Below, piece by piece: positions 61,523 through 64,000 of a DNA stretch of 64,000 bases. Position numbers and translations under genes: made by a program. Each line of letters starts with the position of its first letter. Positions within the stretch are counted from its first letter, which is position 1. A model generated the notes under the pieces. The model was not told the DNA's origin. It ran no database searches and saw nothing but the letters and a program-made list of their open reading frames with translations. Source of the stretch: Doryteuthis pealeii (Eukaryota; Mollusca; Cephalopoda; Myopsida; Loliginidae). The DNA lies in assembly GCA_023376005.1 (NCBI GenBank), contig CM042147.1:121475421-121539420 (forward strand). Reading direction: 5' to 3'.

Positions 61523-63553
61523 GGGCTAGATGACCATTTAAAAATGAGCAGAGTGAAACTATCTATTGTTTAGTAACTATCTTTCATTACCATTATAATA
61601 ATAATGATAAATAAAAATGAAGATGCATTAAAACAAACAAAATGTTTAACCATGACACTAGTCTTAACTGGTATAAATAAAATCAAAATTAAACTTACCG
61701 TTGTCTTAGCCATTTCAGAAAATTCTCTTTCATTTCGTAAGGCAACCAATGAGACTGTTTTTCGCTTCGATTCTCTGAAGGAAAAAAAATTATTTTCTTT
61801 GCAAAAGGAGATATTCAAAAAGATTTTAACAAGAACAATCCATTATTCTTACATAAAAATCATTGTTTCTATTATTCACATATATACTCAGATTAGGGTC
61901 TTCATCATCATTGTTCTTTGGTCACAACAACCAAGATAAAAATATGAGTCTAGTATATCCATGAATAATAATAATATATTTATTAATATAGGATGAAATG
62001 TTTTGTTTTTTTTTAATTTGTTTCTTAACTTGTTGGCACCTTTCTGTCCACTAAGGACGATCGCATAGTGTCAACAAAATAAAATAAAATAAAATAATTG
62101 ACTGCATCTGCACAAGTGATTCTGCAGGCCAATTCTTGAGTGAGTCTTTAGTGCACTGAATGCACACAAACTGTGATGCTTTCTGGGCTGCAAGCTTTTC
62201 TCCCTCTTTCTGGCTCTCTTTGCTATTGAGGTTACTCTCCTCTCTGCCTCACCCCTCTCTGTGCCTTGCTTAACGTTAAGGCGCCAGGCCGCTCTATTTT
62301 TTAATAGGCCTCTCTAATTTTCTTAACTAATGATATCAATATCAGAATGGATGAAGAGGTGAGAGAAAAAGAAAAAGGACAGGAGATGAGTTTGATAAGT
62401 TGAGATTAATTGATTTTAATGGCATATCAACCCATCAAGGCTTATTTTATGCCTACAGATTAGGAAATCGGGTACATTGTACTTTCATATTTACATTTTT
62501 TGGTGTAGTTATTTCTTAAGAGTTGTTTTTTTTTTGCACACAGTCCTAGTGAATATGAGTAATTTTTAAACAGATCTATTTGACTCATAGATGGGACCCC
62601 CCAACAGGTTCAAGAAGACCCGGGAGCAATGGCAATTAAGGGGTACTCCACACTCTGCAGAACTAAAGCCTCACCATCAGATATACTTTAATGTCATGCC
62701 CAGAACACAGAGATGTTTGGATAGAGAGAGAAAATAAACTCCTCTAAAAATAAGCATCTTTTTTCTTTCTTTTTTTTGTTCATTCTAGTCACTTTTGTTT
62801 TAACCAGAGAGAAAATGTTATTCCTAATCCTCATCAAATCAGGTAACACCAAGTGACAAGCCAAATTGTTTTTTCAAATATTAAAAAATGTTTAGATCAT
62901 GCTCATATAGATACAGAATTAGTAAAATATTAAGGAATCAACTCCAACCATTTGCTTTTTGATTGCTTTTAGAAATCAGAAAAAAAAAAAAAAAAAAAAA
63001 AAATTCTTCTTCCTTACTTTGCAACATGACCATAAATTGATCAAAACAATTTAAATAGTCATCAAAACTGTTTGTTATTGATTTTTTTTTTGGGGGGGGG
63101 GTTATATCAGAAATATTTATTTTATCAAGTTTGGAAAGTAAAGGTTATCTCAATATATTTTGCAAGAAAATTTGATTCCATAACTTTATTTCCAGGGTGA
63201 TAAGTCTTGTCACACCTAAATATTTTTTTTAGAAGTAAAATAATTACATAATACAACCCGAAATTGTAGAAAATAATTTAATTTTCAAAGATTTTTTTTT
63301 TACAGGTAAAATAATTATATAACTTATATATTATATCATTAAAACACAAGGTAATGAAAGTTAAAACAACATGTAGGGGTGACAAAACTTTTCGGATCAC
63401 TCTGTAGGTCTAACTAAAAATCCAGAGCCACATTTCTGATTTTTTCAAACATCAAATGGAGTTGTTGGTTTTAGAAAATAAGATTTTAGTAAAATATTAA
63501 CAAATTGAGGTGATGACTTACAGATTTAATACTATTTCCATGGGTACACCAGG
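22422..63553 (-). CDS. HYOU1: HYOU1 / GRP170, ER-lumen Hsp70-family chaperone (5'-partial, 23 exons)
   Basis: This is the large Hsp70/Hsp110-type ATPase of the ER lumen. In the known family it acts as nucleotide exchange factor for BiP and as a holdase in protein folding and hypoxia/ER stress. All 23 exons have AG acceptors and GT donors, and their phases chain without conflict except for one single-base frameshift near 32305. Counting residues from the first visible exon: nucleotide-binding domain 1-395, beta substrate-binding part about 396-505, a long acidic/Lys-Glu linker about 506-665, alpha-helical lid about 666-875, then a Ser/Thr/Lys-rich tail to 991. Hsp70 motifs are [23 protein letters not shown] and [16 protein letters not shown]; human HYOU1 blocks such as [14 protein letters not shown] and [12 protein letters not shown] align directly. 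Many N-glycosylation sequons fit a lumenal protein. The signal peptide and first phosphate loop are beyond the window. The protein ends in SGEL rather than KDEL/NDEL. Confidence 0.95.
22635..23279 (-). repeat. Dispersed repeat of about 650 bp, inverted partner of 57802-58440
   Basis: Colinear, in reverse orientation, with 57802-58440 over its whole length, including the self-complementary CACCCTCCGGGTG box at 22651 and GGTTACAGACAGACAAACAC at 23236. No protein is encoded. It abuts the mariner element at 23295. Confidence 0.8.
23295..23712 (+). mobile_element. Internally deleted mariner transposon
   Basis: Terminal inverted repeats AGGGAGTGTCAAAAAGTAAT (left) and the complement of AGGGTTAGTCAAAAAGTAAT (right). 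The open frame 23394-23672 encodes the transposase C-terminal part with [12 protein letters not shown] and [16 protein letters not shown]. The two aspartates (DNARPH and PSDYHL) are separated by 34 residues, the D34D spacing of mariner. The N-terminal DNA-binding domain and first catalytic Asp are deleted, so it cannot move by itself. Confidence 0.9.
23906..24174 (+). repeat. Family B SINE
   Basis: GTGGTGTAATGGTTATCATA head, CTATGGGTAAATAGTAAGAC body, TGTGGAGGGGTTAG end, followed by an AT/AC microsatellite (24178-24235). Confidence 0.8.
24474..24737 (-). repeat. Family B SINE, minus orientation
   Basis: ACAAGTAGGATGTGACAAAA, TTGCCTAATCATAGC, CCTACTATTTACTCATAGC and a reversed tRNA head. Encodes nothing. 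Confidence 0.75.
24793..25030. repeat. Two family A SINE heads in inverted (head-out) arrangement
   Basis: 24793-24929 is a plus-strand head (GACGTAGCTCAGTTGG...GGTAAAGTGAGGAGCTGATG). 24930-25030 is the complement of another head (CTGTGCTACTCATACGCTGA...CAACTGAGCTATGCC). They would fold into a long hairpin. Confidence 0.8.
25738..26338. repeat. Family C element, both halves present
   Basis: 25738-25945 carries the box in minus orientation (CCGGCCTTCTTCAGGTATTT). 25955-26338 carries the tRNA-like part (TGGCCTAGTGGATAAGGTAG, CCGGGTTCAATCC) and the box in plus orientation. The ends are inverted repeats of about 100 bp. Confidence 0.8.
27506..27624. repeat. 119-bp MITE-like hairpin
   Basis: Arms ACGTCAATATCCGGTTGTTT and AAACAACCGGATATTGACAG flank an A-rich run and CTAACCCCTAACCCTAACC. 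The interior resembles those of the elements at 11861 and 13400. Confidence 0.85.
27863..27958 (-). CDS. HYOU1: HYOU1 exon, C-terminal disordered tail
   Basis: A 96-nt exon, phase 1 at both ends. It encodes [20 protein letters not shown] followed by [11 protein letters not shown], comparable only in composition to the low-complexity C-terminal tail of human HYOU1. The donor is GTGAGT and the acceptor CGTCAG with a modest pyrimidine tract. Confidence 0.82.
28311..28427. repeat. Hairpin repeat (arms about 49 bp), copy 1
   Basis: Left arm TAAGTAAAGAAATAACAAAA... and its near-perfect complement separated by about 18 bp. The same hairpin and its right flank (to about 28545) occur in reverse orientation at 46030-46259. 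It borders an (AT)n tract. Confidence 0.9.
28541..28581. repeat. (AT)n microsatellite
   Basis: About 20 AT units. Confidence 0.95.
28677..28794. repeat. Near-perfect palindrome of about 118 bp
   Basis: Arms of about 55 bp (AATTGAATGTTTTAAAATAT... and its complement), loop CTTCAAAG, one single-base difference. Followed by an AT tract. Not related in sequence to the 28311 hairpin. Confidence 0.95.
28900..29290. repeat. Family C element, old copy
   Basis: 28915-29045 has the reversed box (GCCTTCTTCTGTGTTTT). 29190-29290 has it forward (CCTGAAGAAGGCTGGAGGGC, then GATGTTGTGTATATAATAAA). Confidence 0.65.
29886..30290. repeat. Old relative of family D
   Basis: GGCACGTCAACCTGTTTAGA, GACCCATAGATGGAACCATA, CAGAGTGGACCTGGGAG and CCAGAACTGGAGACTCACCA. 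Similar diverged copies occur at 14660-15190, 40230-40410, 42405-42610 and 62400-62710. Confidence 0.6.
31193..32052. repeat. Tandem array, unit about 69 bp, about 12 copies
   Basis: The unit contains CTACAATTTGTCCTATACTT, ACTAACTATTAATATATAAA and TTTGTACACTCATCTAAG. Copies differ by single-base indels. The array ends about 95 bp from the 5' splice site of the HYOU1 exon at 32147. Confidence 0.95.
32147..32389 (-). CDS. HYOU1: HYOU1 exon, end of lid (AWRDSML...NETK), contains 1-nt frameshift
   Basis: A 243-nt exon with acceptor TTTAG and donor GTAAGA. The first 28 codons ([28 protein letters not shown]) and the later part ([20 protein letters not shown] and a Lys/Asn/Thr-rich tail) both match human HYOU1 (MALDREVQYLLNKAK) but are in different frames. 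One base is missing at about 32304-32307. With one extra base the exon chains correctly to both neighbours; without it a stop appears at 32279-32281. Sequencing or assembly error is the simplest explanation. Confidence 0.88.
33133..33526. repeat. Intronic duplicate, copy 1 (about 400 bp)
   Basis: About 95% similar by eye to 39144-39570, in the same orientation, beginning GGATGTAAACAAAAACATTA and ending AAATTTGATAATAGAAAGC. Lies in a different HYOU1 intron from copy 2. Confidence 0.9.
33564..33780 (+). repeat. Family A SINE with deletion in head
   Basis: TTAGCTCAGTCGGTAGAGCG, then a jump to CGGCCCTTCCCAACTCAGCG, body and GGCCACCCCAACAACTT. Followed by a family D piece at 33900-33985. Confidence 0.8.
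34683..34904 (-). CDS. HYOU1: HYOU1 exon, lid helices ([10 protein letters not shown]...LINETY)
   Basis: A 222-nt exon, phase 0 at both ends. It encodes [40 protein letters not shown] and [19 protein letters not shown]. Human has FTEVEMTTLEKVINETWAW here. The NLT and NET sequons are visible. An A-rich tract (34567-34670) lies directly beyond the donor GTAAGT. Confidence 0.94.
35229..35630. repeat. 402-bp MITE-like element
   Basis: Ends GGGTAATTCCATGTTAAA and TTTTTGACATGGAATTACCC are inverted repeats of about 18 bp. The interior is AT-rich with no coding. Confidence 0.75.
35686..35938 (-). repeat. Family B SINE, minus orientation
   Basis: CCCAACCCCTCCTCCATGAG, CTGAACTATTTATCCATAGC and a reversed head CATTATGCCACA. 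Confidence 0.8.
35990..36220 (+). repeat. Family A SINE, full length
   Basis: GGCCGGTTTAGCTCAGTCAG head, GTTCGATACTTGCCAACTC, body and TTAGGCCGCCCTGGCAACTT. Confidence 0.85.
36230..36480 (-). repeat. Family B SINE, minus orientation
   Basis: GGTTGCCTAACCAAGGTTAT, CCGCCCTACTATTTACCCAT, CCCAAGGGTATTAGCGC, ending in a reversed head. Confidence 0.75.
36998..37564 (-). repeat. Family D, full-length insertion with 13-bp target-site duplication
   Basis: The duplication GAAAGAATTGAGG lies at 36985-36997 and 37565-37577, so the element is exactly 567 bp. The sense strand is minus and ends in CAAAC repeats. It carries an open frame of 136 codons (37131-37541) with no recognised domain. Its right edge is 23 bp from the HYOU1 5' splice site at 37600. 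Confidence 0.9.
37601..37811 (-). CDS. HYOU1: HYOU1 exon, lid helix bundle ([14 protein letters not shown])
   Basis: A 211-nt exon, entering in phase 2 and leaving in phase 0. It encodes [30 protein letters not shown] and [16 protein letters not shown], very close to human NSLEAFIFETQDKL, VSTEEQREEISGK and AASTWLEDEG. The donor GTACAT is weak. A repeat of family D is inserted about 23 bp beyond the exon edge. Confidence 0.95.
38754..38869 (-). CDS. HYOU1: HYOU1 exon, start of alpha-helical lid ([12 protein letters not shown])
   Basis: A 116-nt exon, entering in phase 0 and leaving in phase 2. It encodes [20 protein letters not shown], then [17 protein letters not shown]. It aligns with human RMVEEIGVELVVLDLPDLPEDKL. 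The acceptor is TTTAAG and the donor GTAAAT. Confidence 0.9.
39028..39070. repeat. (AT)n microsatellite
   Basis: About 21 AT units. Confidence 0.95.
39144..39570. repeat. Intronic duplicate, copy 2
   Basis: Direct partner of 33133-33526. It has an extra insertion of about 35 bp near 39485 (AAGGTTGGAAAATGTCTCAA). Confidence 0.9.
40415..40784. repeat. Foldback element, arms about 100 bp
   Basis: Starts TAATCTGAACATTAGTGCCA and ends with the near-complement GCTAATGTTCAGATTA. The arms include GGTAACCTCCCCTTGTTTCT / AGAAACAAAGGGAGGTTACT and GGTCGACCATTTTCATTTCA. The right half alone recurs at 47084-47289 and, diverged, at 12737-13079. Confidence 0.9.
40884..41039 (-). CDS. HYOU1: HYOU1 exon, Lys/Glu-rich linker (156 nt, symmetric)
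   Basis: A 156-nt exon, phase 0 at both ends. It encodes a highly charged segment ([20 protein letters not shown] and [18 protein letters not shown]) equivalent to the disordered GDATPEGEKATEKENGDKSE region of human HYOU1. The acceptor is TTTAAG and the donor GTAAGA. Confidence 0.9.
41231..41293 (+). repeat. Family A SINE head only
   Basis: AGAACGTTCGACTAGGAACC ... GTTCGATACCGGCCC. A tRNA-like fragment without the SINE body. Confidence 0.65.
41463..41645 (+). repeat. Family A SINE
   Basis: Head TTAATTCAGTTGGTAGAAAG, GTTCGATACCGGCC, then a shortened body (deletion around the GAGCTGATGG part). Confidence 0.75.
42186..42398 (-). repeat. Family B SINE, minus orientation
   Basis: CCCAACTCCTGTCACAAGCA, TTTACCCATAGCTGAGGAG and CAAGAGCATTAGTGTGAAG. 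Confidence 0.7.
42738..42984 (+). repeat. Family A SINE
   Basis: CTGCTTAGCTCAGTTGGTAG head, GGGTTCAATACTGG, diverged body and CTGACTTTACTTTTTA end. Confidence 0.75.
43196..43716. repeat. Polypurine/polypyrimidine tract of about 520 bp
   Basis: Almost pure A/G on the plus strand (GAAAAGAAA-type words), starting within about 10 bp of the HYOU1 donor at 43726. Apparent long open frames here (Lys/Arg-rich on plus, Phe/Leu/Ser-rich on minus) are compositional artefacts. Confidence 0.95.
43727..43834 (-). CDS. HYOU1: HYOU1 exon, low-complexity linker (108 nt, symmetric)
   Basis: A 108-nt exon, phase 0 at both ends. It encodes a Thr/Ala/Ser/Lys/Glu-rich disordered segment ([26 protein letters not shown]). 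The acceptor is CTCTAG. The donor GTAGTG is non-consensus and is followed within about 10 nt by a roughly 520-nt pyrimidine tract on the coding strand. Confidence 0.87.
44111..44152. repeat. (AT)n microsatellite
   Basis: About 21 AT units. Confidence 0.95.
44275..44655 (-). repeat. Family B SINE, partly duplicated
   Basis: Two B 3'-part remnants in a row (GCCATACTATTTACACAAAG and CTGTACTATTTACCTATAAT), minus orientation. Confidence 0.65.
45184..45258 (-). CDS. HYOU1: HYOU1 exon, lineage-specific linker (75 nt, symmetric)
   Basis: A 75-nt exon, phase 0 at both ends. It encodes [20 protein letters not shown], then GFNPS. I see no counterpart in human HYOU1. It carries two sequons (NYT, NAS). 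The acceptor is TCTAAG and the donor GTAAGT. Skipping it would leave the frame intact. Confidence 0.85.
45712..45788 (-). CDS. HYOU1: HYOU1 exon, [10 protein letters not shown] linker segment
   Basis: A 77-nt exon, entering in phase 1 and leaving in phase 0. It encodes [20 protein letters not shown], matching human TKLGNTISSLFGGG, the short conserved amphipathic segment inside the linker. The acceptor is TCCTAG and the donor GTAAGT. Confidence 0.92.
46030..46259. repeat. Hairpin repeat copy 2 with flank
   Basis: Reverse-orientation copy of 28311-28545. The hairpin proper is 46153-46259 and is shorter in the loop by about 10 bp. It lies between two AT tracts (46001-46032 and 46261-46292). Confidence 0.9.
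46843..46906 (-). CDS. HYOU1: HYOU1 exon, start of acidic linker ([12 protein letters not shown])
   Basis: A 64-nt exon, entering in phase 0 and leaving in phase 1. It encodes [20 protein letters not shown], matching human VESVFETLVEDSAEEES. The acceptor is TTGTAG and the donor GTGAGT. Confidence 0.92.
47084..47289. repeat. Half copy of the 40415 foldback
   Basis: GAGCATTATTTGAAATGAAC ... GGGAGGTTACATTCATCTAT ... ATTTAGATTA. Only the right arm and centre remain. Confidence 0.8.
47647..47788 (-). CDS. HYOU1: HYOU1 exon, substrate-binding beta part II
   Basis: A 142-nt exon, entering in phase 2 and leaving in phase 0. It encodes [17 protein letters not shown] and [18 protein letters not shown], matching human LKGVGDSFKKY and IKAHFNLDESGVLSLD. 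It carries an NIS sequon. The acceptor is TTTCAG and the donor GTGAGT. Confidence 0.94.
48391..48604 (+). repeat. Family A SINE
   Basis: GGCTGGTTTAGTTCAGTTGA head, CTGGTTTGATACCGGCC, body, ending GACTCCCTCGCTGTCTGTCC where family C sequence begins. Confidence 0.8.
48605..48962 (+). repeat. Family C element, right half
   Basis: A tRNA-like remnant (AGGTTGCAGGTTCAATCC), GACAAGAAGGTTCCTGAG and CCTGAAGAAGGCCGGACGG. It ends in a poly(A)-GAGA tract (48957-49030). Confidence 0.7.
49056..49243 (-). CDS. HYOU1: HYOU1 exon, substrate-binding beta part I
   Basis: A 188-nt exon, entering in phase 0 and leaving in phase 2. It encodes [40 protein letters not shown] and [14 protein letters not shown]. Human has VEFTRE, YPQRKVITFNRYSHDFNF and INYGDLGFLGPEDLR. 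The acceptor is TTTTAG and the donor GTAAGT. Confidence 0.94.
49709..49841 (-). CDS. HYOU1: HYOU1 exon, end of ATPase domain ([14 protein letters not shown])
   Basis: A 133-nt exon, entering in phase 2 and leaving in phase 0. It encodes [20 protein letters not shown], then [18 protein letters not shown] and VYPII. This is the conserved end of the nucleotide-binding domain and the start of the interdomain linker. Confidence 0.96.
50286..50468. repeat. 33-bp minisatellite, 5.5 near-identical copies
   Basis: The unit contains GTAGGCCACATACTATAAGA and GAGACATGATTTC. Copies are virtually identical. Inverted fragments of the unit (TATAGTATGTGGCCTACC) lie at 49997 and 50027. Confidence 0.95.
51570..51652 (-). 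CDS. HYOU1: HYOU1 exon, adenosine-binding motif ([13 protein letters not shown])
   Basis: An 83-nt exon, entering in phase 0 and leaving in phase 2. It encodes [20 protein letters not shown] and VLMKFLK, the Hsp70 adenosine motif (human VILVGGATRVPRVQEVL). The acceptor is ATCAG and the donor GTAAGT. Confidence 0.95.
51942..52222. repeat. 42-bp minisatellite, about 7 copies
   Basis: The unit contains GATCAGAGAATTGATATCTG and AATTTTCATTGGAGCCAA. It is readable in several frames, but none is a real protein. Confidence 0.95.
52495..52885 (-). repeat. Family D, 5'-truncated copy
   Basis: GTTTGGTTTGGTTTGGTTTG start (complement of the CAAAC tail) through GGTGCTAGGGCTTGACGTGA. Confidence 0.85.
53009..53217 (+). 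repeat. Inverted-repeat element enclosing a hammerhead-like motif, copy 1
   Basis: Arms 53009-53040 and 53186-53217 are 32-bp inverted repeats with one mismatch (ATATGAAGTAAATGGAAGTT...). Between them lie CTTGATGA (53096-53103), a GACC/GGTC stem, AAAAC (53125-53129), an ACAG/CTGT stem III and C at 53139. Flanked on the left by a 32-bp (AT)n tract. Confidence 0.75.
53560..53725 (+). repeat. Hammerhead-like element, copy 2 (arm lost)
   Basis: Direct repeat of 53050-53185, with the ribozyme-like GAAAC (53657-53661) intact and a perfect TTGCT/AGCAA stem I. It ends in (AT)n at 53718. Confidence 0.75.
53831..54152 (-). CDS. HYOU1: HYOU1 exon, ATPase lobe II ([10 protein letters not shown]...NSGISL)
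   Basis: This is the largest exon, 322 nt, entering in phase 2 and leaving in phase 0. It encodes [39 protein letters not shown] and [16 protein letters not shown], all strongly similar to human HYOU1. The acceptor is TTGTAG and the donor GTAAGA. Confidence 0.96.
54283..54603. repeat. Family C element, compact foldback
   Basis: Left half reversed (TTTCGGCCGATATACCCTCC, CTTCTTCAGG) and right half forward (CCTGAAGAAGGCCGGAGGG, GAAACGTTGT). The tRNA-like part is missing. Confidence 0.85.
54620..54822 (-). repeat. Family A SINE, minus orientation
   Basis: GAGGGAGTCTATCCCCTTTT ... CTACTCATTCGCTGAATTGG ... CTCTACCGATTGAGCTACAA. Confidence 0.8.
55682..55754 (-). CDS. HYOU1: HYOU1 exon, ATPase lobe II ([10 protein letters not shown]...HGV)
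   Basis: A 73-nt exon, entering in phase 1 and leaving in phase 2. It encodes [20 protein letters not shown] followed by IHGV, aligned with human MVKTKEAGMQPQLQIRGVG. The acceptor is CTACAG and the donor GTAAGT. Confidence 0.92.
55954..56167. repeat. Tc1/mariner-type MITE, copy 1
   Basis: Ends ACAGTGAGGTCTGAAAGT and ACTTTCAGACCACTGCA are inverted. The interior is AT-rich. Homologous to 63192-63405. Confidence 0.75.
56375..56600 (-). repeat. Family B SINE, minus orientation
   Basis: CTGGTTGCCTTACCAAGCCT, TACTATTTACCCATAGCTGG and CCCAAGGGCATTAAATG, reversed head near 56590, then an AT tract. Confidence 0.75.
56995..57099 (-). CDS. HYOU1: HYOU1 exon, phosphate-2 motif ([13 protein letters not shown])
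   Basis: A 105-nt exon, phase 1 at both ends. It encodes [17 protein letters not shown] and [14 protein letters not shown]. Human has YGVFRRKD and FYDMGSGSTVCTIV at this point. The degenerate GGGT loop is typical of the Hsp110/GRP170 branch rather than of BiP. The acceptor is TTTTAG and the donor GTAAGT. Confidence 0.95.
57487..57749 (-). repeat. Family A SINE, full length, minus orientation
   Basis: Tail GTAAGTAAGTAAAGTCG at left; tRNA-like head at right (complement reads GCCGGGATAGCTCAGTCGG, GTTCGATACCGGTCC). The best preserved A copy in the window. Confidence 0.85.
57802..58440 (+). repeat. Dispersed repeat of about 640 bp, partner of 22635-23279
   Basis: Inverted relative to the copy at 22.6 kb. 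It ends 45 bp before the HYOU1 exon at 58485 with GCACCCGGAGGGTGCATATA. Confidence 0.8.
58485..58613 (-). CDS. HYOU1: HYOU1 exon, Hsp70 signature (VTVP...NQAERKAV)
   Basis: A 129-nt exon, phase 1 at both ends. It encodes [20 protein letters not shown] and [14 protein letters not shown], the conserved Hsp70 block around the nucleotide-binding cleft. The donor is GTAGAC, a usable but non-consensus 5' splice site. Confidence 0.95.
58995..59071 (-). CDS. HYOU1: HYOU1 exon, ATPase domain ([16 protein letters not shown])
   Basis: A 77-nt exon, entering in phase 2 and leaving in phase 1. It encodes [17 protein letters not shown]...LAEDFA, matching human FSPEEVLGMVLNY...LAEDFA. The donor is GTAAGT. 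The next exon is only about 380 bp downstream, one of the shortest introns of the gene. Confidence 0.94.
59202..59356 (-). CDS. HYOU1: HYOU1 exon, ATPase lobe I (QVRFPLT...FKANE)
   Basis: A 155-nt exon, entering in phase 0 and leaving in phase 2. It encodes a segment with [20 protein letters not shown], aligning with the human YFQHLLGKQADNPHVALY region. A second AG four bases into the exon would break the phase, so the acceptor giving CAA GTA as the first codons was chosen. The donor is GTAAGT. Confidence 0.92.
59888..60614. repeat. 28-bp minisatellite, about 26 copies
   Basis: The unit contains AGAGTGAACAAGAAACATAT and ACTGGGCC. Frequent 1-bp indels and one large deletion. Long open frames on both strands are by-products of the repeat. 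Confidence 0.97.
60615..61130 (+). repeat. Family B SINE interrupted by a family C insertion
   Basis: B head and 5' part at 60615-60696 (GCCTGTGGTGTAATAGTTAC, TTCAAATTCTGGACGAGG), remainder at 60931-61130. The interruption carries a 12-bp duplicated B sequence, GAGGCTGTTTAC, on both sides. Confidence 0.9.
60697..60930. mobile_element. Family C element, 234 bp, with 12-bp target-site duplication
   Basis: Target-site copies lie at 60685-60696 and 60931-60942. The element is an inverted pair: the left half carries CCGGCCTTCTTCAGG reversed, the right half CTGAAGAAGGCTGG ... CGGCCGAAACG. It ends ACATTCAGAGAAA. The left half is shorter than the right, as expected of an incomplete reverse-transcription product. 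Confidence 0.9.
61129..61154. repeat. (AT)n microsatellite
   Basis: Separates the B SINE from the hammerhead-like element. A second AT tract follows at 61456-61504. Confidence 0.95.
61184..61456 (+). repeat. Inverted-repeat element with the clearest hammerhead-like motif
   Basis: Arms 61184-61222 and 61418-61456 are complementary over about 39 bp with a few mismatches. A tRNA-like stretch follows (GTGGCCTAGAGGTAGAGTCT). At 61367-61406 lie a stem I strand CACTG, CTGATGA (61372-61378), a GATC/GGTC stem, AAAAC (61390-61394), GTC (61399-61401) and the complementary CAGTG. Confidence 0.8.
61699..61774 (-). CDS. HYOU1: HYOU1 exon, ATPase lobe I (ESKRKT...MAKTT)
   Basis: A 76-nt exon, entering in phase 2 and leaving in phase 0, with acceptor CTTCAG and donor GTAAGT. 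It encodes [18 protein letters not shown], matching the conserved NKESRRKTPVIVTLKENERF region of human HYOU1. Confidence 0.93.
61800..63500. other. HYOU1 intron between the first two visible exons
   Basis: It holds an old family D relative (62400-62710), a poly(A) run at 62977-63003 and the MITE at 63192-63405. 61940-62400 shows no recognised feature apart from pyrimidine-rich sequence. Confidence 0.6.
63192..63405. repeat. Tc1/mariner-type MITE, copy 2
   Basis: About 85-90% similar by eye to 55954-56167 in the same orientation (AAAATAATTACATAATACAA, AACATGTAGGGGTGACAAAA), with poorly kept ends. Confidence 0.75.
63522..63553 (-). CDS. HYOU1: HYOU1 exon encoding [10 protein letters not shown] (most 5' exon in window)
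   Basis: A 32-nt micro-exon entering in phase 0 and leaving in phase 2. It encodes [10 protein letters not shown], identical to the human HYOU1 stretch after the first beta-hairpin of the ATPase domain. The acceptor is CTTCAG and the donor GTAAGT. The upstream exon with the signal peptide and the DLG phosphate-binding loop must lie beyond position 64000. Confidence 0.93.
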
Positions 63554-63973
63554 CTGAAGAGAGATAAAAAGGAAAGAAAACAAGTTAGACAATGAAGATA
63601 CATCTTTTATTGATAGAGAAACAAACAATTGAATTGTTTAAATGTATTCATACAAAACTTACTGTTATTTCTGCATTAAGGAATTTGAAGCAATAGTTTA
63701 AATACAAAATTCTATAGTAATAATTTTAAACTTAGTTTTTATCTCATTTTATCAACAGCAAAATGGGCTCTAAAAATTGAATAAATTGCAATTGTTTTAA
63801 ACATGCTGTCATGAAATATAACAGGATCTATTTATATTTTATGGATGAAACATTGTTAACTATTATTGATTTTTTGCTAATATTTTCTTTTATCTAAATA
63901 GTTGCAATGAAAAGCAACTAAAATTAAGACAAATAAAACTAGTAAAAAATGTTCAATGTGTTTTTGTCATACA

Positions 63974-64000
63974 AGGGTGAATCAAAAAGTAATGCCATTT
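63974..64000 (+). mobile_element. Left end of a mariner-like element, cut by window end
   Basis: AGGGTGAATCAAAAAGTAAT followed by GCCATTT is nearly the left terminal repeat of the mariner at 23295. The rest lies outside. Confidence 0.6.

Overview
The window is eukaryotic, AT-rich and repeat-dense. Its one cellular gene is split by GT-AG introns, and there are no operons or bacterial ribosome binding sites. That gene is HYOU1/GRP170, the large Hsp70-family chaperone of the ER lumen. It lies on the minus strand from at least 63553 down to a stop codon at 22422. I placed 23 coding exons; together they give 991 residues once one apparent single-base frameshift is allowed for. The first coding exon or exons (signal peptide and first Hsp70 phosphate loop) lie beyond position 64000. 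Intron length, tRNA-derived SINEs, LINE fragments and mariner remnants point to an invertebrate, most plausibly a mollusc (perhaps a cephalopod), but I cannot fix the species.

Region by region: 1-19 kb has no recognisable cellular gene and is a mosaic of LINE reverse-transcriptase remnants, LTR-like blocks, SINEs, inverted-repeat elements and AT microsatellites. About 19.2-22.4 kb is A-rich and free of the dispersed families, and probably holds the HYOU1 3' UTR. 22.4-63.6 kb is HYOU1, with introns loaded with the same repeat families, four minisatellite or satellite arrays, and a roughly 520 bp purine tract beside one 5' splice site. 63.6-64 kb is upstream intron, ending in the first bases of a mariner-like terminal repeat.

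Four dispersed families recur and are named A-D here. A is a tRNA-derived SINE with a tail rich in TTAC. B is a second tRNA-derived SINE. C is an inverted-repeat element with a tRNA-like segment and a conserved CTGAAGA...GAAAC box. D is a SINE/LINE-like family of up to 567 bp ending in CAAAC repeats. Two insertions can be dated relative to their surroundings by clean target-site duplications: C inside a B element at 60.7 kb, and D about 20 bp from a HYOU1 splice donor at 37.0-37.6 kb.

The most unusual observation is that three sequence-unrelated elements (16.5, 53.0 and 61.2 kb) share one architecture. Each has inverted repeats of 32-39 bp, lies beside TA/TG microsatellites, and encloses a fold matching the type-I hammerhead ribozyme core. 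This resembles the ribozyme-bearing repeats of Penelope-like retroelements and retrozymes, but no reverse transcriptase is linked to them here.
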